A stretch of 64,000 nucleotides of DNA, taken from contig NW_004955438.1 in assembly GCF_000276665.1 (NCBI RefSeq), positions 9,334,971-9,398,970 on the forward strand. Direction: 5' to 3'. The stretch is from Chinchilla lanigera. Taxonomy: Eukaryota > Chordata > Mammalia > Rodentia > Chinchillidae. The notes below the pieces were generated by a model. The model made no database searches. It was given only the letters and a program-made list of their open reading frames with translations, and was not told the origin of the DNA. Below are positions 1-12,765 of the stretch, piece by piece. The position numbers and the translations under genes are program-made. The first letter of the stretch is position 1, and every line of letters starts with the position of its first letter.

Positions 1-70
1 ATTATTAAATATTTGACCATATATGAAAAGAGAAAATCTTTATTGAATACGAAGTTTTGTTTCATATTCT

Positions 71-177
71 GGTTTTTTTTTGTTTTTTTTTTTTTTTTTT
101 CTACCAGGAATCGAGCTCAGAACCTTGCACTTGCCAAGCAGGTGCTTGTACTGCTCAGCTGTATACCCAGCCCTGTG
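71..177 (-). mobile_element. ID-like tRNA-derived SINE, antisense
   Basis: A T-run (the SINE A-tail read backwards) is followed by ctaccaggaatcgagctcag and ends in the reversed 5' end gtatacccagccc. The nine-base direct repeat tcatattct at 62-70 and 178-186 flanks it and reads as a target-site duplication. It is moderately diverged from the young copies elsewhere in the window. The short open frames here are only the SINE body read through. Confidence 0.9.
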
Positions 178-2106
178 TCATATTCTTTTATTTTGCTCCA
201 GACAGTCTTCTGTATGAGAATGCATTAGGGAGATTTCCATAGGTAATGAATAGAAATATCAGCTTAAAACATCTCAATTTCCATTCACAACTTCTATGAG
301 GCACTTCCTCTCCTAATAGTTTGTAGAAGAAGGTTATATTTTTAGTGTATATTCCAGATTCAACACCAATTAGAACACTGACCCTCTTACCTCTTCTCAC
401 CAAATAACTTGTCAGGTGATTTCAATGCCACATATTAGGATACACTGTTGAACAAAAATGTAACCCCTTTCTCTTATTGGTCATAAGTTTGCTATTTCAA
501 AGAACCAGTCTTCCAAGAATTCCTTTCTGTATGAAGTTGTACTGTAATTCCAAATTTGCACTCTACAAAAATGAGAAAGAGCATAAAACACTCAAAGCCC
601 AGTTTCCTTAACTAAGATATGGTGGTCTCAAAATGCAAATCTAATTTTAAGCAAGTCTCAAAGACTAACTCACTGATAATGTGGATACTGTCTTGCTTCT
701 GCCTTTCTACTCAGCTTGAGCTACATAATTTGTTTATACTTCTACTATATTTTTCTTCTTCCTTTCCTAGTTTTTCTCAATGAATTTTTTTTCCTTTGGA
801 ATTTTTAACAGGAAGAAAAGAATTGCATTTAAAACTTGTAGATCAATGGTGAGCACAGTTTAAACTGAATCACACCAAAATTCATGATTAGAACTGTGAT
901 GAAAGGTTTTCCTATTCCTTAAGAAAGTAGGTGAATGAATCAAGATTTTTTGTTATATCCTAATTTTCCTCAATTATAAATCTGCAGCCACTAGTTAATT
1001 TGATTGCCTCTCACACCAAAAAAAATTTTTTTTGAAAAGCAGAATGTAGAGCATAAGCCAAGATACTGACATTTCAGGGACTGTTTACGTGACGCTATGC
1101 AACTCTGAATTTTCTTTTAAGAAAAATTCAAATATCATCCTATTGAGACACTTTCTTGGTGTGTTGAACGTGTGGATTTCTTGCTTCTGAAATTTTTGTG
1201 TAGCTATGGAATATTTAAACAGAAAACATGAACTACTATTGCCAGGAAAAATGCTTAATATCATGCAGAGAATATAAGACTGCCAAAGCTGCTTCCCAAA
1301 GCAGAATCTCTTGTCACATTTGACCTAATCCTGAAGATGTTCTTCCTGCCAAATTATAGAAGAATAAATACCCTCTTTCAATACTATAATAAAGTCAATA
1401 GATACAGCTGGCCAGAAGCGGAGGGAATGCTGGACAACTTTAGGAAAGGAATATGGGAAAATACCAGCCCAGAGACAATACTTTCAATGACATTAGGATT
1501 AGTTTTCACACAATTTGGTGAAACAAAATTAAAAAAAATATTTTCTGAGTACTTCTGAATATAATAATATCATTAGAATTAATTGAAATGCATAGTTAGA
1601 TGTTTCATTATTGTAGGGTGTTGAATCAGCCATTCTTAAAGTATATGTATGTTTTTAACTATTCAGTCTCAATTTAAAAATTCCTATTTGCAGAGATATC
1701 TAGCTCTCTTGGGCAAACATGACTTCCAAGTAAGAGTATGATATCTAGTTGAATAAAAATTCTTAGTTTTGTCTTTTCAGCTACTTGCCAGATATACTAA
1801 ACAATGCACAAGCATCTCATTTCATTATGTGTTATGATTCAATTACTATTTTTATAGTATAATATATATTTTAGAAATAGGAAGTATATCAAGGACTTTT
1901 GTACATGTGTGAAAGGAACAATAGTTCTCCCAAATAAAACCAAAGAGAGGCCACACCGTAATTGACAAGAGATGGACATGCAAGTTAGATCAGTGACACA
2001 TTTCACCAATTATGAATTACGAATAGATAAAAACATACTTTTCTTCTTTGTCTATAGCTAAAAAGGTAAAAGTCCAAATGCAAATTTAAAACTGTTTTTT
2101 ATGATC
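178..2106. other. Unique AT-rich sequence, no gene seen
   Basis: No repeat family or RNA gene was recognised. A 73-codon open frame at 1337-1558 (+) has ordinary composition, but it matches no domain I know and has no convincing splice context. I treat it as chance. Confidence 0.5.
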
Positions 2107-2121
2107 TGTTCCTCTTTCTTT

Positions 2122-2210
2122 TTTTTTTTTTAACCTTGGTACTGGGAATCGAACTCAGGACTTTGTGCTTGCCAGGCAGGTGCTTGTGCCACTGAGCTAT
2201 GTCCCCAGCC
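2122..2210 (-). mobile_element. ID-like SINE, antisense
   Basis: A T-run is followed by ttggtactgggaatcgaact, then the tRNA-like body, ending in the reversed 5' terminus gtccccagcc. A perfect 15-base duplication (tgttcctctttcttt) lies at 2107-2121 and 2212-2226, so the insertion is intact. Confidence 0.93.
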
Positions 2211-2226
2211 ATGTTCCTCTTTCTTT

Positions 2227-4063
2227 AAAAAAAAAAAAATGTCTGTACTAAAACAGAGATTAAAATGAGCTATAAAAAGAAGCCCGTGATAGGAACATAA
2301 AAACAAATTCTCTGTGGAAGTAGTCTTAAGTACTATATTATTTTTCACTGAAGTTTCAGGACACTCCCTAAATTTTTTTAAATTACAATGAGATTTGTTT
2401 CTGGTACTCTGCCACCATAACATTCCTAAGTAAAATGGCAGGTGGACAGAATGAAATGGAAGATTGTGTTTCAAGTTAGAATTTATAAAACTGTAAGCAT
2501 GTCGTTTTTCATATTTGCAGAGATAAGTGCCTCAGTGGGAAATCAACCATAGTGTCATGGAAACACCACCGGAACTCTAATTCAGGAAAGCTTGATGAGA
2601 ATTGGAGAATTTAGCATCACTAGGTAGCCATTCCTTAGGGGTAATAATTTCCCTTGGAACCCTTTTTCTGCACATTTAGCCCATTTTCCTTGTCTACTAA
2701 TTTGTTTCTGCTTATTCTTTACGGCTCCTGCTCTACTAAATTATTGAGTGGCACCACCAATACCGGTGTTGTGAATCTACCTGACCTAATGAGAATTACA
2801 AAAACAATAGGAAACACATTTGCACTTGCCATTTCCTGTCATCCCATATAGCTAGAAGAGCGGAAAGTGAGGGTCTACCTGCCATCCAAATCCATTGCAG
2901 ACACTGAATCAGAAGCTGCTCATGTAAAAGACAGGAGACCATGCTCAATTCATTTGGTGAGGCATTTAGAAGCAGTAGTTCCTGTCTCATAACCAGCAGT
3001 AATAGTCAAAGCAGTTGTAGTGGTAGCACTGAACATTGGTCATATTGCCGGGACAAGCTATAGTATTTACATCATACAGCAGCAGCTGGGCATCATGCCC
3101 CATCTGTGCTGCACAATTAGAACTTCTAATCTGGAAGAAACCTGGTCTGTATCCTGATTCTCATATTATCCACAGGTGGTGTTTCTCTTTGCTTATACCT
3201 CACAATGCCTCTAGGCCAAGACCTGACAGATCGTCTGCATAGCAGGGCAGACAGTGGATATTTTCAAATTGTAGGGCACTTGTAGGCATAGTCTTCATTG
3301 TCATTTTCAAATGTTAGCTAAGGGACTATGGAAAAACAATAGTTTCTAGGATGAAAATTCTTCTTTAAGCTTTTAGGGAGAGCATTTCTCACTTCAATCT
3401 CTTGGTTACACAATTCCAGCTTTCAGTGAAACTCATTTGGTGCTATTCACTTTCCTGAGGAAAAATATTACTAAAGATAGCCTCACAGTATGCTTTTGTA
3501 GTGAGTTGACCTTGCCTTAGGGAAGATGAGAGGAATTCTAAAGCCAGAAGTCACTGCTGTATAACTTTACCATGCAGGGAAAATTTGGGGGCTTTGCCAG
3601 CTACTCCCCTAGGTTGAACCTGTGGCCAGAAGCACATGACCTCAATGATTCCTGTATGCTCAAGCATAGAACTACCCTGGTAGGACAGACATTGAAGAAT
3701 TGTTGACATATACTTTGGACTTGTTTATTATACATTTTAAAACAAACAAAATTATCCCAGATTATCATGTATGACTGTCTTTTACTTAAATGGATATTAA
3801 AGAAAGCTAAGTTGTCATCTGGGAAAGTATAGAACCCTTACATGGACCCTATGTGGGACAAGAAAAGTTACCTATATCACCTAAATATAAGTCACATATG
3901 CACAGGAAGAGATTAAATAAATAAGGAAATGAGTAAGCAAAATCCTGAAAATATTTCAGACTGAGGCCTTGGGTGTTTTGGGATTGGAACATGGATAACA
4001 CACACAACTGCTGTTCTTTTTCTTATGGGAAGACTAAGCAAATGGTCATAGTTGTATCCACTG
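2227..4063. other. Unannotated stretch; 2640-3260 may be an old repeat
   Basis: No gene was recognised. The part from 2640 to 3260 is less AT-rich than its surroundings and has short open frames on both strands. None continues beyond about 70 codons or resembles a known protein. It could be a decayed LTR or processed copy that I cannot name. Confidence 0.35.
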
Positions 4064-4160
4064 GTTGTTTTGCTTTTTGAGATAGAGTTTCCCTCTGCAG
4101 TTCAGGCTGCCCTTGAAGTTACTATGTGGCCCCAGCTGGCCCCAAATTATGGCAATCTTT
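4064..4160 (-). mobile_element. Truncated B1-type SINE relic, antisense
   Basis: The string tttttgagatagagtttccc followed by gcagttcaggctgccc and a second related unit matches the 5' half of an antisense B1. The remainder, ending in the ccgggc terminus, is missing. This is an old truncated copy. Confidence 0.7.
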
Positions 4161-5014
4161 GTTGTGTTCATTGGAAAGAGGGCTTATGGAGAAGCATAAC
4201 AGAAAGGAATAACATAAATATCAATATGAATATTGTGCAAGGTTTGAGTGCTACTTGAGTGCAGCAGAAAAGAACTAGGCAAAGCTTTTTGGCCTGGCTT
4301 TTCAATTAGTAAGATTTTGGAACATGAACCCATTCTTTTGACGGAGATTCAATTAAGCCCACGTAGAGTATGGTGAGAAAGTGAGAAAATGCCTATGCAC
4401 ATATTTCAAAAGTCAAAAAAGAAGCATGGTTAATTATCTTCTGCGAGAATCTAACCTATCTCTCTGGTATTTGGTCCTTTTATAGCAGTAAGACATTTAA
4501 TGTGAAAAACTTTTTGCCATCTCTTGTCAGCATTAATGCTGCGTTACAGAATAATTTACTTTTAGATATTTTAATTTTGGACACAATGAAAGAAAGACTG
4601 TAATTATTGAGTCAATCATTCATATTTAATTTTTGTGTTTTTCTGTCAAATTTGACTTAATTTAACTAGATCTTAGTCATTTAACAGGGATGCTGGCATT
4701 TCACGCACTTGTGATGTAGTTTTCCAATAATTTTACAACAGTATATGTACCTTGAAAATCTAATAATGCCTGGTTAGTTTCAGGGGAATCTTCAAGGGTT
4801 GAAGAGTGAGATTAAAATCATAAAAAGTATGAATGATGAAATGATTCTATTTGGATACCAAGTCATCAAATCTAATACTCTTTTAATATTCAAGGAATAA
4901 TTGGGAAAACTTTCAAACAGAAATTTAGCCAGAAGGTAAGTCTAAGCATACCATAAAATTAGAATTTAAGGGAAAGAATATGAATTAGATATTTAACATT
5001 CAAGGCACTTGCAA
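4161..5014. other. AT-rich unique stretch
   Basis: I see no gene, RNA gene or clear mobile element here. Confidence 0.4.
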
Positions 5015-5115
5015 TGAAGTAGTTAAAAACTGTCTGCCCAGGTTCAAGTCCAGCATTTTCATTTAATAGCTGTTCACCTTGAGGCCAAGTACAAAAAACC
5101 TTGTGGATGAGTTTA
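5015..5115 (+). mobile_element. MIR SINE fragment
   Basis: The text ctgcccaggttcaagtccag, then a degraded tagctgttcaccttgaggcc, follows the order of the MIR core: the word for 'caaatcc', then 'tagctgtgtgaccttgggca'. MIRs are ancient mammal-wide repeats, and the divergence seen here fits that. Confidence 0.65.
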
Positions 5116-5317
5116 TAGGCAGCTGATTTTTCTTCTTAATGAGAAGAGAATATGTATATTTTGACTGGTATTTACCTGATATATATAATACTATATACAG
5201 TATTTACTAGAACTAATGTTTTGAATTATTAAGAGGTGGCTAGGTTTTGTGTTTTCCTCTTAGCATTGGAATAAGCTGTATTAAGCAGTTTAGGATAACC
5301 TAACCAAATACAACTGA

Positions 5318-5655
5318 GTGGGTGTCTTAGACAACAGAAATGTGTAGTCTTACAGTTCTAGGGACTGAAAGTCTCAGCTCAGTGTGACAACAGATTTCGT
5401 TTCTTCTAAGACTTCTCTCTTGGTTTATAGATGGTCATATTTTCTCTAGCCTTTTCTATGAGCAAATGTATTCTTAGTAGTTCACTTCTGCTATCTTCTT
5501 ATAAAGATGCCAGTCATAATTAATTAGGTGGAGATCTTTATGATTTCATTTAACATCATTACCACTCTAAAGGCCTATCTCCACCAACAGTCACATTATG
5601 GGTCAAAGCTCTACAAATGCATATCAAAGGATCACATTTAACCCATGGTAGTGAT
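5318..5655 (-). mobile_element. MLT1-type MaLR LTR, antisense
   Basis: The region starts gggtgtcttagacaacagaa, then tcttacagttctagggactg and ggtttatagatggtcat, and later a gtggagatctttatg segment. This is the reverse complement of an MLT1 LTR in order. It is a solitary old ERVL-MaLR LTR; no internal region follows. Confidence 0.8.
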
Positions 5656-6844
5656 TTTGACCAAGTTTCTTATCTTAGCTGCAATGTATTCATGCTAATA
5701 AGTGAAATAAAGTTATAGGCTACATTAAAAGAAATGATAGATGTTGCAAAAAAGTAGGGAAATTCCCTCTTCACAGGAAGTTTTTCTGCCTGGTCAAAGT
5801 TCTAATTCAGGAACCAGGGCATAGAAAGCCAAGATGATTGAATGTTAGACTAACTTTGGCTATTTCTACTTCCTGTATACTTATGAAACAAGATAATAAA
5901 GATTTTATAGGAAAAGAGAATAAATGGTTTAGAAAAACATCTGAAGTACAAACACAGTACGGTCTATGTTGTAAATATAGCAAACAGTTTCCCAGGATTC
6001 ACCAATCTTTTGAGTTGTAAATATGAAAGGAAACCTATATAGTAATATAGGCAAGTAAGCATTTGAATTATTGCAAAGTTCAATGAAAAGAATTTGAAGA
6101 ACTTTTGTGTTCTGCAGATAGTACATATTATGATCACTTGTAGAAAATATCAGTAGTAAATAAATTATCATTAGACTTCACCAATATAGAGGAGGCATTG
6201 GATTAAACACATGTATGTTGACAATTTTAATGAATAAGCAGAAAGTTCAATGTATAAACAATGATGTGCCTTTTCTACTAAAGGTATTACCATGACTAAG
6301 TTTGGTTGATATCTTTTATTACTAGAATTATTCTCAGTTCATGCTACTACATATCCAGATGAAAGCAAAATATTTCTTTGTCTTTGACCAAATCACTATT
6401 CCCATTTAATTTTTCTTTGAATATCAGTTTAATTCAAACTATGAACAGAATATTTCAAAGAATATTTTTAATTGCAACTGCTTTAGACTTTGAGTATCTC
6501 TGATATTTTCATGGACTCTTGCTGTTCTCTAGCATCTAAGGAGCTAAATAAAGCAAAACTTGATTCACAGTATTTGTCTCAAGCAAACTTCACGCTCTCA
6601 GCTACATTTGTTCAACAGTGAAGTAACTAAACCATGCATTTTTCTGAAATACTCAATAAAACATTTTTTAGGCAGTCTTCTTTCAAATATTTTAAAGATG
6701 TCATCTTACAGTTTTTGTTCTTAGTTGCAAAAGTCAGTTTCTGTTTTATTATGCATATCAATATTTTGAAATATATAGAACTGTTACTTTGTTCTTTTTA
6801 AATATACTAAATAAATACAACTATCATTATGGTTTTATATACCA
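5656..6844. other. AT-rich unique stretch
   Basis: No gene or named repeat was recognised. Open frames near 5838-6020 (+) and 5929-6171 (-) overlap each other and look like chance. Confidence 0.4.
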
Positions 6845-7200
6845 TAACATACAAAAGATGACGTCATAGAATTGTTCCTAGGCTGGAGAGAGAATGGGGA
6901 CAGAAAGATGAAGAAAGTTCAACCAGTAGGTACTTGGTATTTGGATAGGAGTAAGTAGTTCTACATACTCTTCTGCATGGGGTGACCACAGAATGCGGTA
7001 GTGTGCTGTGTACTTCAAAGAGCTAGAAGAGAGAGTCTTGAATGTGTTCTCCGTAAAGAAATGACAAATGTTTGATGAGGTAGTTATGTGTACCCTGATT
7101 CAAATAAACATTACACAATGTACAAATATAGAGAAACACCATTTGTTATGCTTTTATGCACCAATAAAAATACATTTAAATTTTAAAAAATGGAAAAGAA
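6845..7200 (+). mobile_element. L1 3' end (L1MA-like 3' UTR), sense
   Basis: The order of motifs follows an L1 3' UTR: ggggtgaccacagaatg, then cttcaaagagctagaagaga, then gaatgtgttctccgtaaaga, aatgacaaatgtttgatgag, and a terminal caccaataaaaatac followed by an A-rich tail. It is a 5'-truncated, non-coding copy. A perfect TGACGTCA lies at 6859-6866, near its left edge. Confidence 0.85.
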
Positions 7201-8133
7201 AGATGATATTTGTTCTAAAATAGATGAGCCAATAAAATACTGAGATTTTACAGAAATAGTAAAATAAAATACATGCAAGCAAGTTCTTCAAGAGACACAC
7301 AGTTAAATCTCTTATTTTGCTCAAGCTAATTTTTCCAATTCACAACCTACTCATAACTTGGCTGAAATGTATTTTTATGCTTGAAAGTCTTTATTGATCA
7401 CCATATTATGTTCTCTGCAGTAATCATTATATATGTAGCATATGCATATGTATACTTTTACCACACATATGAAGAATAATTCTTAAAACATTTTTGTGAT
7501 AATTTCTGTACTTGATTTTTTAAAATCTTCTGAATTGTAGTATTAGCACAAGATTGATCAAAGCAACATAATATATACATTTAATTAACTATGTACTAAG
7601 CATTAAAAGTATAACATTGTTAGTAATTCTTTTCTTAATGTGAAGAATTTTTTTCCCAATGCAATTCCTACTTACAGTGTATTTGACTCACATATTGTGA
7701 AATTTGTAGGCTATCCATTACTTTTCTACCTCACATTTAATTAGCAAAAGAGATAAAAATTTATAACTAAATGAATTACAAACTACACATAAAAAAGCAC
7801 CATTAGACATAAAAATTTACTAATTTACTTTTTAGTAATCTATTAGCCTGAATACTCCTTTGTTTTTGTTGAAAACACTACTCTCCAGTAAAGATCATTC
7901 TCTAGGAATATGAATTATTTACTTACTTAATTTCCAAAAATGTTACTATAACTAAACTAAACATAATGATCATCTTTTATATTTGTTATGCTTTTAGTTA
8001 GAGGCACCTTGTTACTTTATTTTAACAGGCATCCTCAGAAATCTTTTGGAATATCAAGTATTTAATTCAATGTCCATTTCTTAAGGAAATAGTTAAGTAG
8101 TGTGTTTCCAATCTTACTGCATGAATAATTTTA
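7201..8133. other. AT-rich unique stretch
   Basis: Nothing beyond AT-rich sequence and short A/T runs was recognised. Confidence 0.4.
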
Positions 8134-8152
8134 CTTTTACTAAGATTTTTGT

Positions 8153-8315
8153 CTTTTTTTTTTTTTTTTTTTTTTTTTTGAGTCAGGGTCTCGCTATGCA
8201 GTTCAGGCTGGCCTTGAGCTCACTTTGTGTCCCAGGTTGGCCTCGAACTCACAATGATCTTCCTGCCTCACCCTCCCAATAACTGGGATTATAGGTGTTC
8301 ACCACCACTGCCGGC
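8153..8315 (-). mobile_element. B1-type SINE, full length, antisense
   Basis: A long T-run is followed by gagtcagggtctcgctatgc, two related 'caggctggcc' units (the rodent B1 quasi-duplication), cctgcctcaccctcccaata and the terminal ccactgccggc. A roughly 19-base imperfect target duplication (ttttactaagatttttgtc versus ttttactgaaatttttgac) lies at 8134-8152 and 8316-8334. Confidence 0.93.
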
Positions 8316-8334
8316 TTTTACTGAAATTTTTGAC

Positions 8335-10454
8335 TTGTATATGCAGGCCAAGATGTTGGTATGTTGGAGAATTTCTCTATTTTCATTAGTAAATATAAAG
8401 CAAGTACAGAATGATTATTAAGGAGCAACAGCTATTTGTAAACAAACTTTCAAAACCTTGTACAATACTTGGAACCTGCAATATACACAATTTCAAGATG
8501 ATCTCCAGGCTTTGTCCTCCTCATGAAGTAGACTTCCTACTGTATTATATTTTACAGTGCTTTATATAGTTGGATTTTATGAACTTTTTCAATGGAAGAA
8601 AACCATTTTCTTTTTAAACACTTAGAGGAATTCTTCATTCTGGTTTCCAGACAAAATATATCTGAATTCACGGTACTTGAATTTGGAAAGTACATACTAT
8701 TTTTAATGTCATTTTTCTCCGGTAACCAAGGTATTTATAAAACAAGAAAAACAAAGCCTATTGAGGGCTTCTAGTGCTTTGATTAATGGAGAATTCCTCA
8801 ACACTTACATGTGAACTCTTGAAGCAACAGAGACCCACAGATTCTTAGGCAATGAACATTAATGAGATTTGAGATAAGAAGAGTGATACTTTCATAAAAT
8901 GGAAGAATGAGAATCAAAAGAAATAGGTACATATCAAAAACACAAGTGTATTCTTAATTTTAGGGTAAAGCGGGAGCAAAGGAAATTAGTGATCTGAAAG
9001 GAACATTCCCAAAACTATCTATGCCCACACATCACTTAGAAAATTAAAATGTATCCTTTAGGATATGCAGACCACATTTTGCAGATCATGGGTTTAATAC
9101 TGGTATAAATGAGCTATAATGCAAAATGCATAGATTTTACAGCTAGTCTGGTTTCTTTTGAACTCTGGATCTGTTTTTTGCTAAATTTGTTGATTCCTTA
9201 CTAAGTTGTGTTTTTTTTTTATTCTAGGTCTGACACAAGTAATATCAAAGAATGATATGGGATTTTGTGCAAAATTAACCATGAAATACCATAATTTCTC
9301 ATAGTAATTAGTTATTAAAGTATTAGCCCACCTTCTGCTCGTTTTATACCATGAAAAACTTATCTCCTGCTTAAATCTGTCTTGCAATTAGTAAAATAAA
9401 GATGATATTAAATATTTGAACTCAGAAGTCATTTCCTTTCTTTAACTATTATTTAAATTCCTATTATTTCCAAGGCATTGTTATTGGCATTGACTCTCTG
9501 GTTTAGACTGAAAAAATTATCTTCTATTGTGAGTTTTCTATAAACAATCACTCTGTAAATTTTGTTTTTATAAGTATATCTGAAAATTTCTATGAGAAAA
9601 ATATTGGGAATGATATTTAGAGTACACTTGTCAGAATACATGTCACTAGATTGTCTCTTCTGAGGTTAAGTTTCATATGAGAGAAAAACTGGAGTATTTC
9701 TTGCTCAAGATGGAGTGAGCAGAAGAGGAACAAGGTGAGTTACATGAACACACTGGTTAGTAGAATCAAATAAAAACATCTGATGCATCATTATTGTAAT
9801 AACATTATCTCTCAAATGGGACCACAAATGCTTAAGAATGCCTCATTAAAATGTCTTCATCTTCTTCCCTAATAGGGGAAAAATTATAGGACATGCCCAT
9901 CTCCATTGGAAAGAGATTCATATGAAAATTAACAGCATTTTTCTTTATTATTTTTATTTATGATCTTCTATATTCTCCTTATTTAGAGGAATTGAATAGA
10001 AATATAAATAGTTCTTTTTGATGTAATCATATTTTATGGAAGGCTCACTCAAGTCTTGGTGCCTTAGTGCCACTGATCTTTCATATGGAAATGGGGAATA
10101 TCAATACTCTGAGAAGTTATTGATTTTTATAATTTTATTATCAGTCTAAAATTTCTCATCTTCCTAATTTCCAACTTTTTATACATATAATGAAATTTCA
10201 GCAGTATTACTTCTCAAGACTACTAAAAACTAGGACTAAAGCCTGTTCTTTTTCTTTATTAAACAGAAACCATAGAACCTAAATACATCAAGAACAAATT
10301 TGCCCTAACAAATTCAAAGCAGAGAAATCTGATGATCTGTTGGGTTATGATTAAAATTGTCACAGCATCAATATTTCTGCTTGAGAATGTCAGATAATCT
10401 GGTACTCCATAAACGTGTCATTTCATTTCTTATTGCTCATGGTCAATGTATCAC
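8335..10454. other. AT-rich unique stretch
   Basis: No gene was recognised. Small open frames at 8592-8774, 9181-9387 and 9453-9641 are AT-rich and match nothing I know. Confidence 0.4.
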
Positions 10455-10870
10455 TTAGTGTTTCATCACTGTGACTAAACACATAAAAAGATTTAAGGGT
10501 GCAAAACCTGTACTTGACATGTTTCAAAGACTTCAAGGTCAAATAGCTTCATATGCCTTTAGGCCCAAGGTGAGGCATAAATATCATGGTACAAGGATAT
10601 GGCAGAGGACAACTGTTCAGCTCATGGCAACCAGGAAACTCAGGAAAAAGTCCAGAAGAAAGGACCTAGGGACCAGGTATAATCAAATTTGTGCCTCCAT
10701 AGCCCACTTCCTTCAACTATTTCCCAGTTGCTGTTTCATCACCTCCATAAATAGCATCAAGTAATGATTTTGTAAATGAAATAACCCATTAGTGAACTCA
10801 AAGCCCTCATGAGCCAATCACCATTCATGAACACATGAGTTTTAGGGGATAAACGTGACCTAAAATATAA
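10455..10870 (-). mobile_element. Rodent-type MaLR LTR, antisense
   Basis: The order agrees with an antisense MT/MLT-type LTR: tttcatcactgtgactaaac, then gcccaaggtgaggcataaat, atggcagaggacaactgttc, agctcatggcaaccaggaaa, then the cac-ttcct-caa segment and agccctcatgagccaatcac. A 97-codon open frame at 10471-10764 (+) lies entirely inside the LTR and is not a host gene. Confidence 0.85.
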
Positions 10871-11139
10871 CAGTCAATGTAAAATTTTCATCTACTAAGG
10901 TCTCACTGTATTTTGTAAAGCTGAAATTAGCAAGATGTGTCCATGTGAAATATACATACATAAAATAGGTACAAGAAATATTAAAGAAGACAAAATAAAA
11001 GAAGGACAAGAAAAAACATCTTTCCAAAAAGAAAGACCAAGCCTCATAAAAAAAGATATTTCTAAGGCAAACATTTACTTATGTTACACCTTTTTTCTTT
11101 CTTCTGAATATATTTGAAAAACAAAGAATGAATTGGATT

Positions 11140-11325
11140 TTCTTTTTTTATTTTAAAGAAAAGAAAAATAAACAATAAAAACAAAGGTATAACATTTCAA
11201 AATAAGATTGAAGGAGAGTAATAACCGTTAGTACATTGAATATTGTTACCTTCAGAGTAGTTGCTCTTGTTACAAAATATAGGCATGAGAAATTGAACAA
11301 ATAACATAGGGAATTGGATTTTTTG
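11140..11325 (-). mobile_element. Unrecognised 3'-anchored retroelement, copy 1
   Basis: The plus strand shows a T-run, ttattttaaagaaaag, an A/C-rich stretch, then gaatattgttaccttcagag and agttgctc. The same order occurs at about 15.2, 38.7, 47.1, 49.2 and 56.6 kb. Read on the minus strand, all copies end in an A-tail after a 'tttaaaataaa' motif. I cannot name the family. Confidence 0.5.
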
Positions 11326-11329
11326 ATAC

Positions 11330-12129
11330 AACAAAATATAGCTGCGTGCTTCACCAACTTTTTGTGAAGTATGTTAAACATTTATTAATGGTTTCATTTT
11401 TTTGTGAATGCCGTACTATTTTAGAGTACTTCAAGCAGTTCTGAAGTTTGATTTATAATATAAGGCATGTTGATATGGTTAGAATACTTATTTGGGGTCT
11501 ATTCTCTCAAGCCACTTTTTAAATAATATATTGACTTTAAGTATCGGGTCCCTTTATTAATTGTCAATATAACCTGGCTTAGTAGAAGTACTAAAAATTG
11601 GAAAATTTCAGAAAAAGCATTAAACTACTGAATGTAATAATGGAAATTTACTATATGTAAGTTGCTAAACCATTAACCTAATATATGTTTAATTTCAACA
11701 AGTCATAATTAACAAAATTGTCTACCTACCTATAGTTGAAAATATTTTTAGCCAGAAGTATATTTACATATTTTTAAAAATATATTTGAGATTTTGTCAT
11801 TTTTTCTTTAAATAGGAATTTCTATTATCTCTTATCTCATTCTTGGAATTTTTCAAAATTCAGGATTTCATGTATGGAATATTCACCAATGTACGTGTTA
11901 ATCCCTTGCTTTTTCCATGTGTTCTTGCTTTCCCCCTCAAATCCATGTATATTAAAATTTTAAGTGAATTTATGATTTCCAATGCATCCTTTCCAATATA
12001 TAAGCAAAAGCCCTGGAAAATGTGTAGTTCTCTTTGAGGATTTCCTTAAAAATGAATCTAAACTAAGTGGCTTAAAATATAGACAGTTATTCTCTCAAAT
12101 TGAATGCTATAAATCTAAAATCAAGGTGT
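11330..12129. other. AT-rich unique stretch
   Basis: No gene or named repeat was recognised. Confidence 0.4.
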
Positions 12130-12550
12130 TGGGTGTTTTAGTTACTTTCTGATTTCTAGGAAGAATTACTTAAAGACCACAAGTTAAAAGAGGAAGGGTT
12201 TACTTTAGGTTACAGTTCATGGAGGTTGCAGTCCATAGTCAGCTGGCTCCATGGGAGGACAGCATGGCAGAGGGATGTGGCAGCAGAGAAACAGTTCATG
12301 GTGTGGCAGCCAAGAAGCAGCTAGCACAAGGTCTTCCTTTCTCCTTTTTATTCTCATTCAGGCTACAAGCTAATTGGTTGTGACAACCTTCACCCTGAGT
12401 GGGCCTTCCCATTATCCACACCCCAACCTACGCTAAACCAATCAATGGACTAAATAAATTATCACATACTCATAATCTAGTATCACATGTACACGAACTA
12501 GTCACTCCACAAAGCCCTATCTATGAGGGTGGGATGCCCTGAGGTACATA
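12130..12550 (-). mobile_element. Rodent-type MaLR LTR, antisense
   Basis: The motifs gttacagttcatggaggttg, cagtccatagtcagctggct, agcatggcagagggatgtgg, gtggcagccaagaagcag and agccctatctatgagggtg follow the antisense order of an MT/MLT-type LTR. It is a solo element with no adjoining internal region. Confidence 0.85.
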
Positions 12551-12663
12551 ATTCCAGTCTTCTGAGAGGCTAAAGCAAAAGGATATAAGAAGCATTTACA
12601 CATAAATGAGTGTTTTTATTTAGCTATTTGAGATTCTTGACAAATTTCTGAAATCTGAAATTA

Positions 12664-12765
12664 TAGGGCTTTGGTTGTAGCTCAGATATAGAGCACTTTC
12701 CCATCATGTACATAGTTCTGGATTCTGTCCTGAATACCCAAATAATAATAATTATAATTATAACA
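12664..12765 (+). mobile_element. Diverged ID-type SINE, sense
   Basis: The body gggctttggttgtagctcag, then gagcactttcccatcatgta and a degraded box-B region ahead of ctgaataccc, is an old ID-type copy. The tail is an (AAT)-rich run. It is closer to a generic rodent ID sequence than to the young subfamily in this window, so probably an older insertion. Confidence 0.8.

Noticed and set aside
1337..1558. 73-codon frame of ordinary composition
   Set aside because: No recognised family, no strong splice sites, and a length expected by chance in AT-rich DNA.
10471..10764. 97-codon basic open frame
   Set aside because: Lies wholly within an antisense MaLR LTR.
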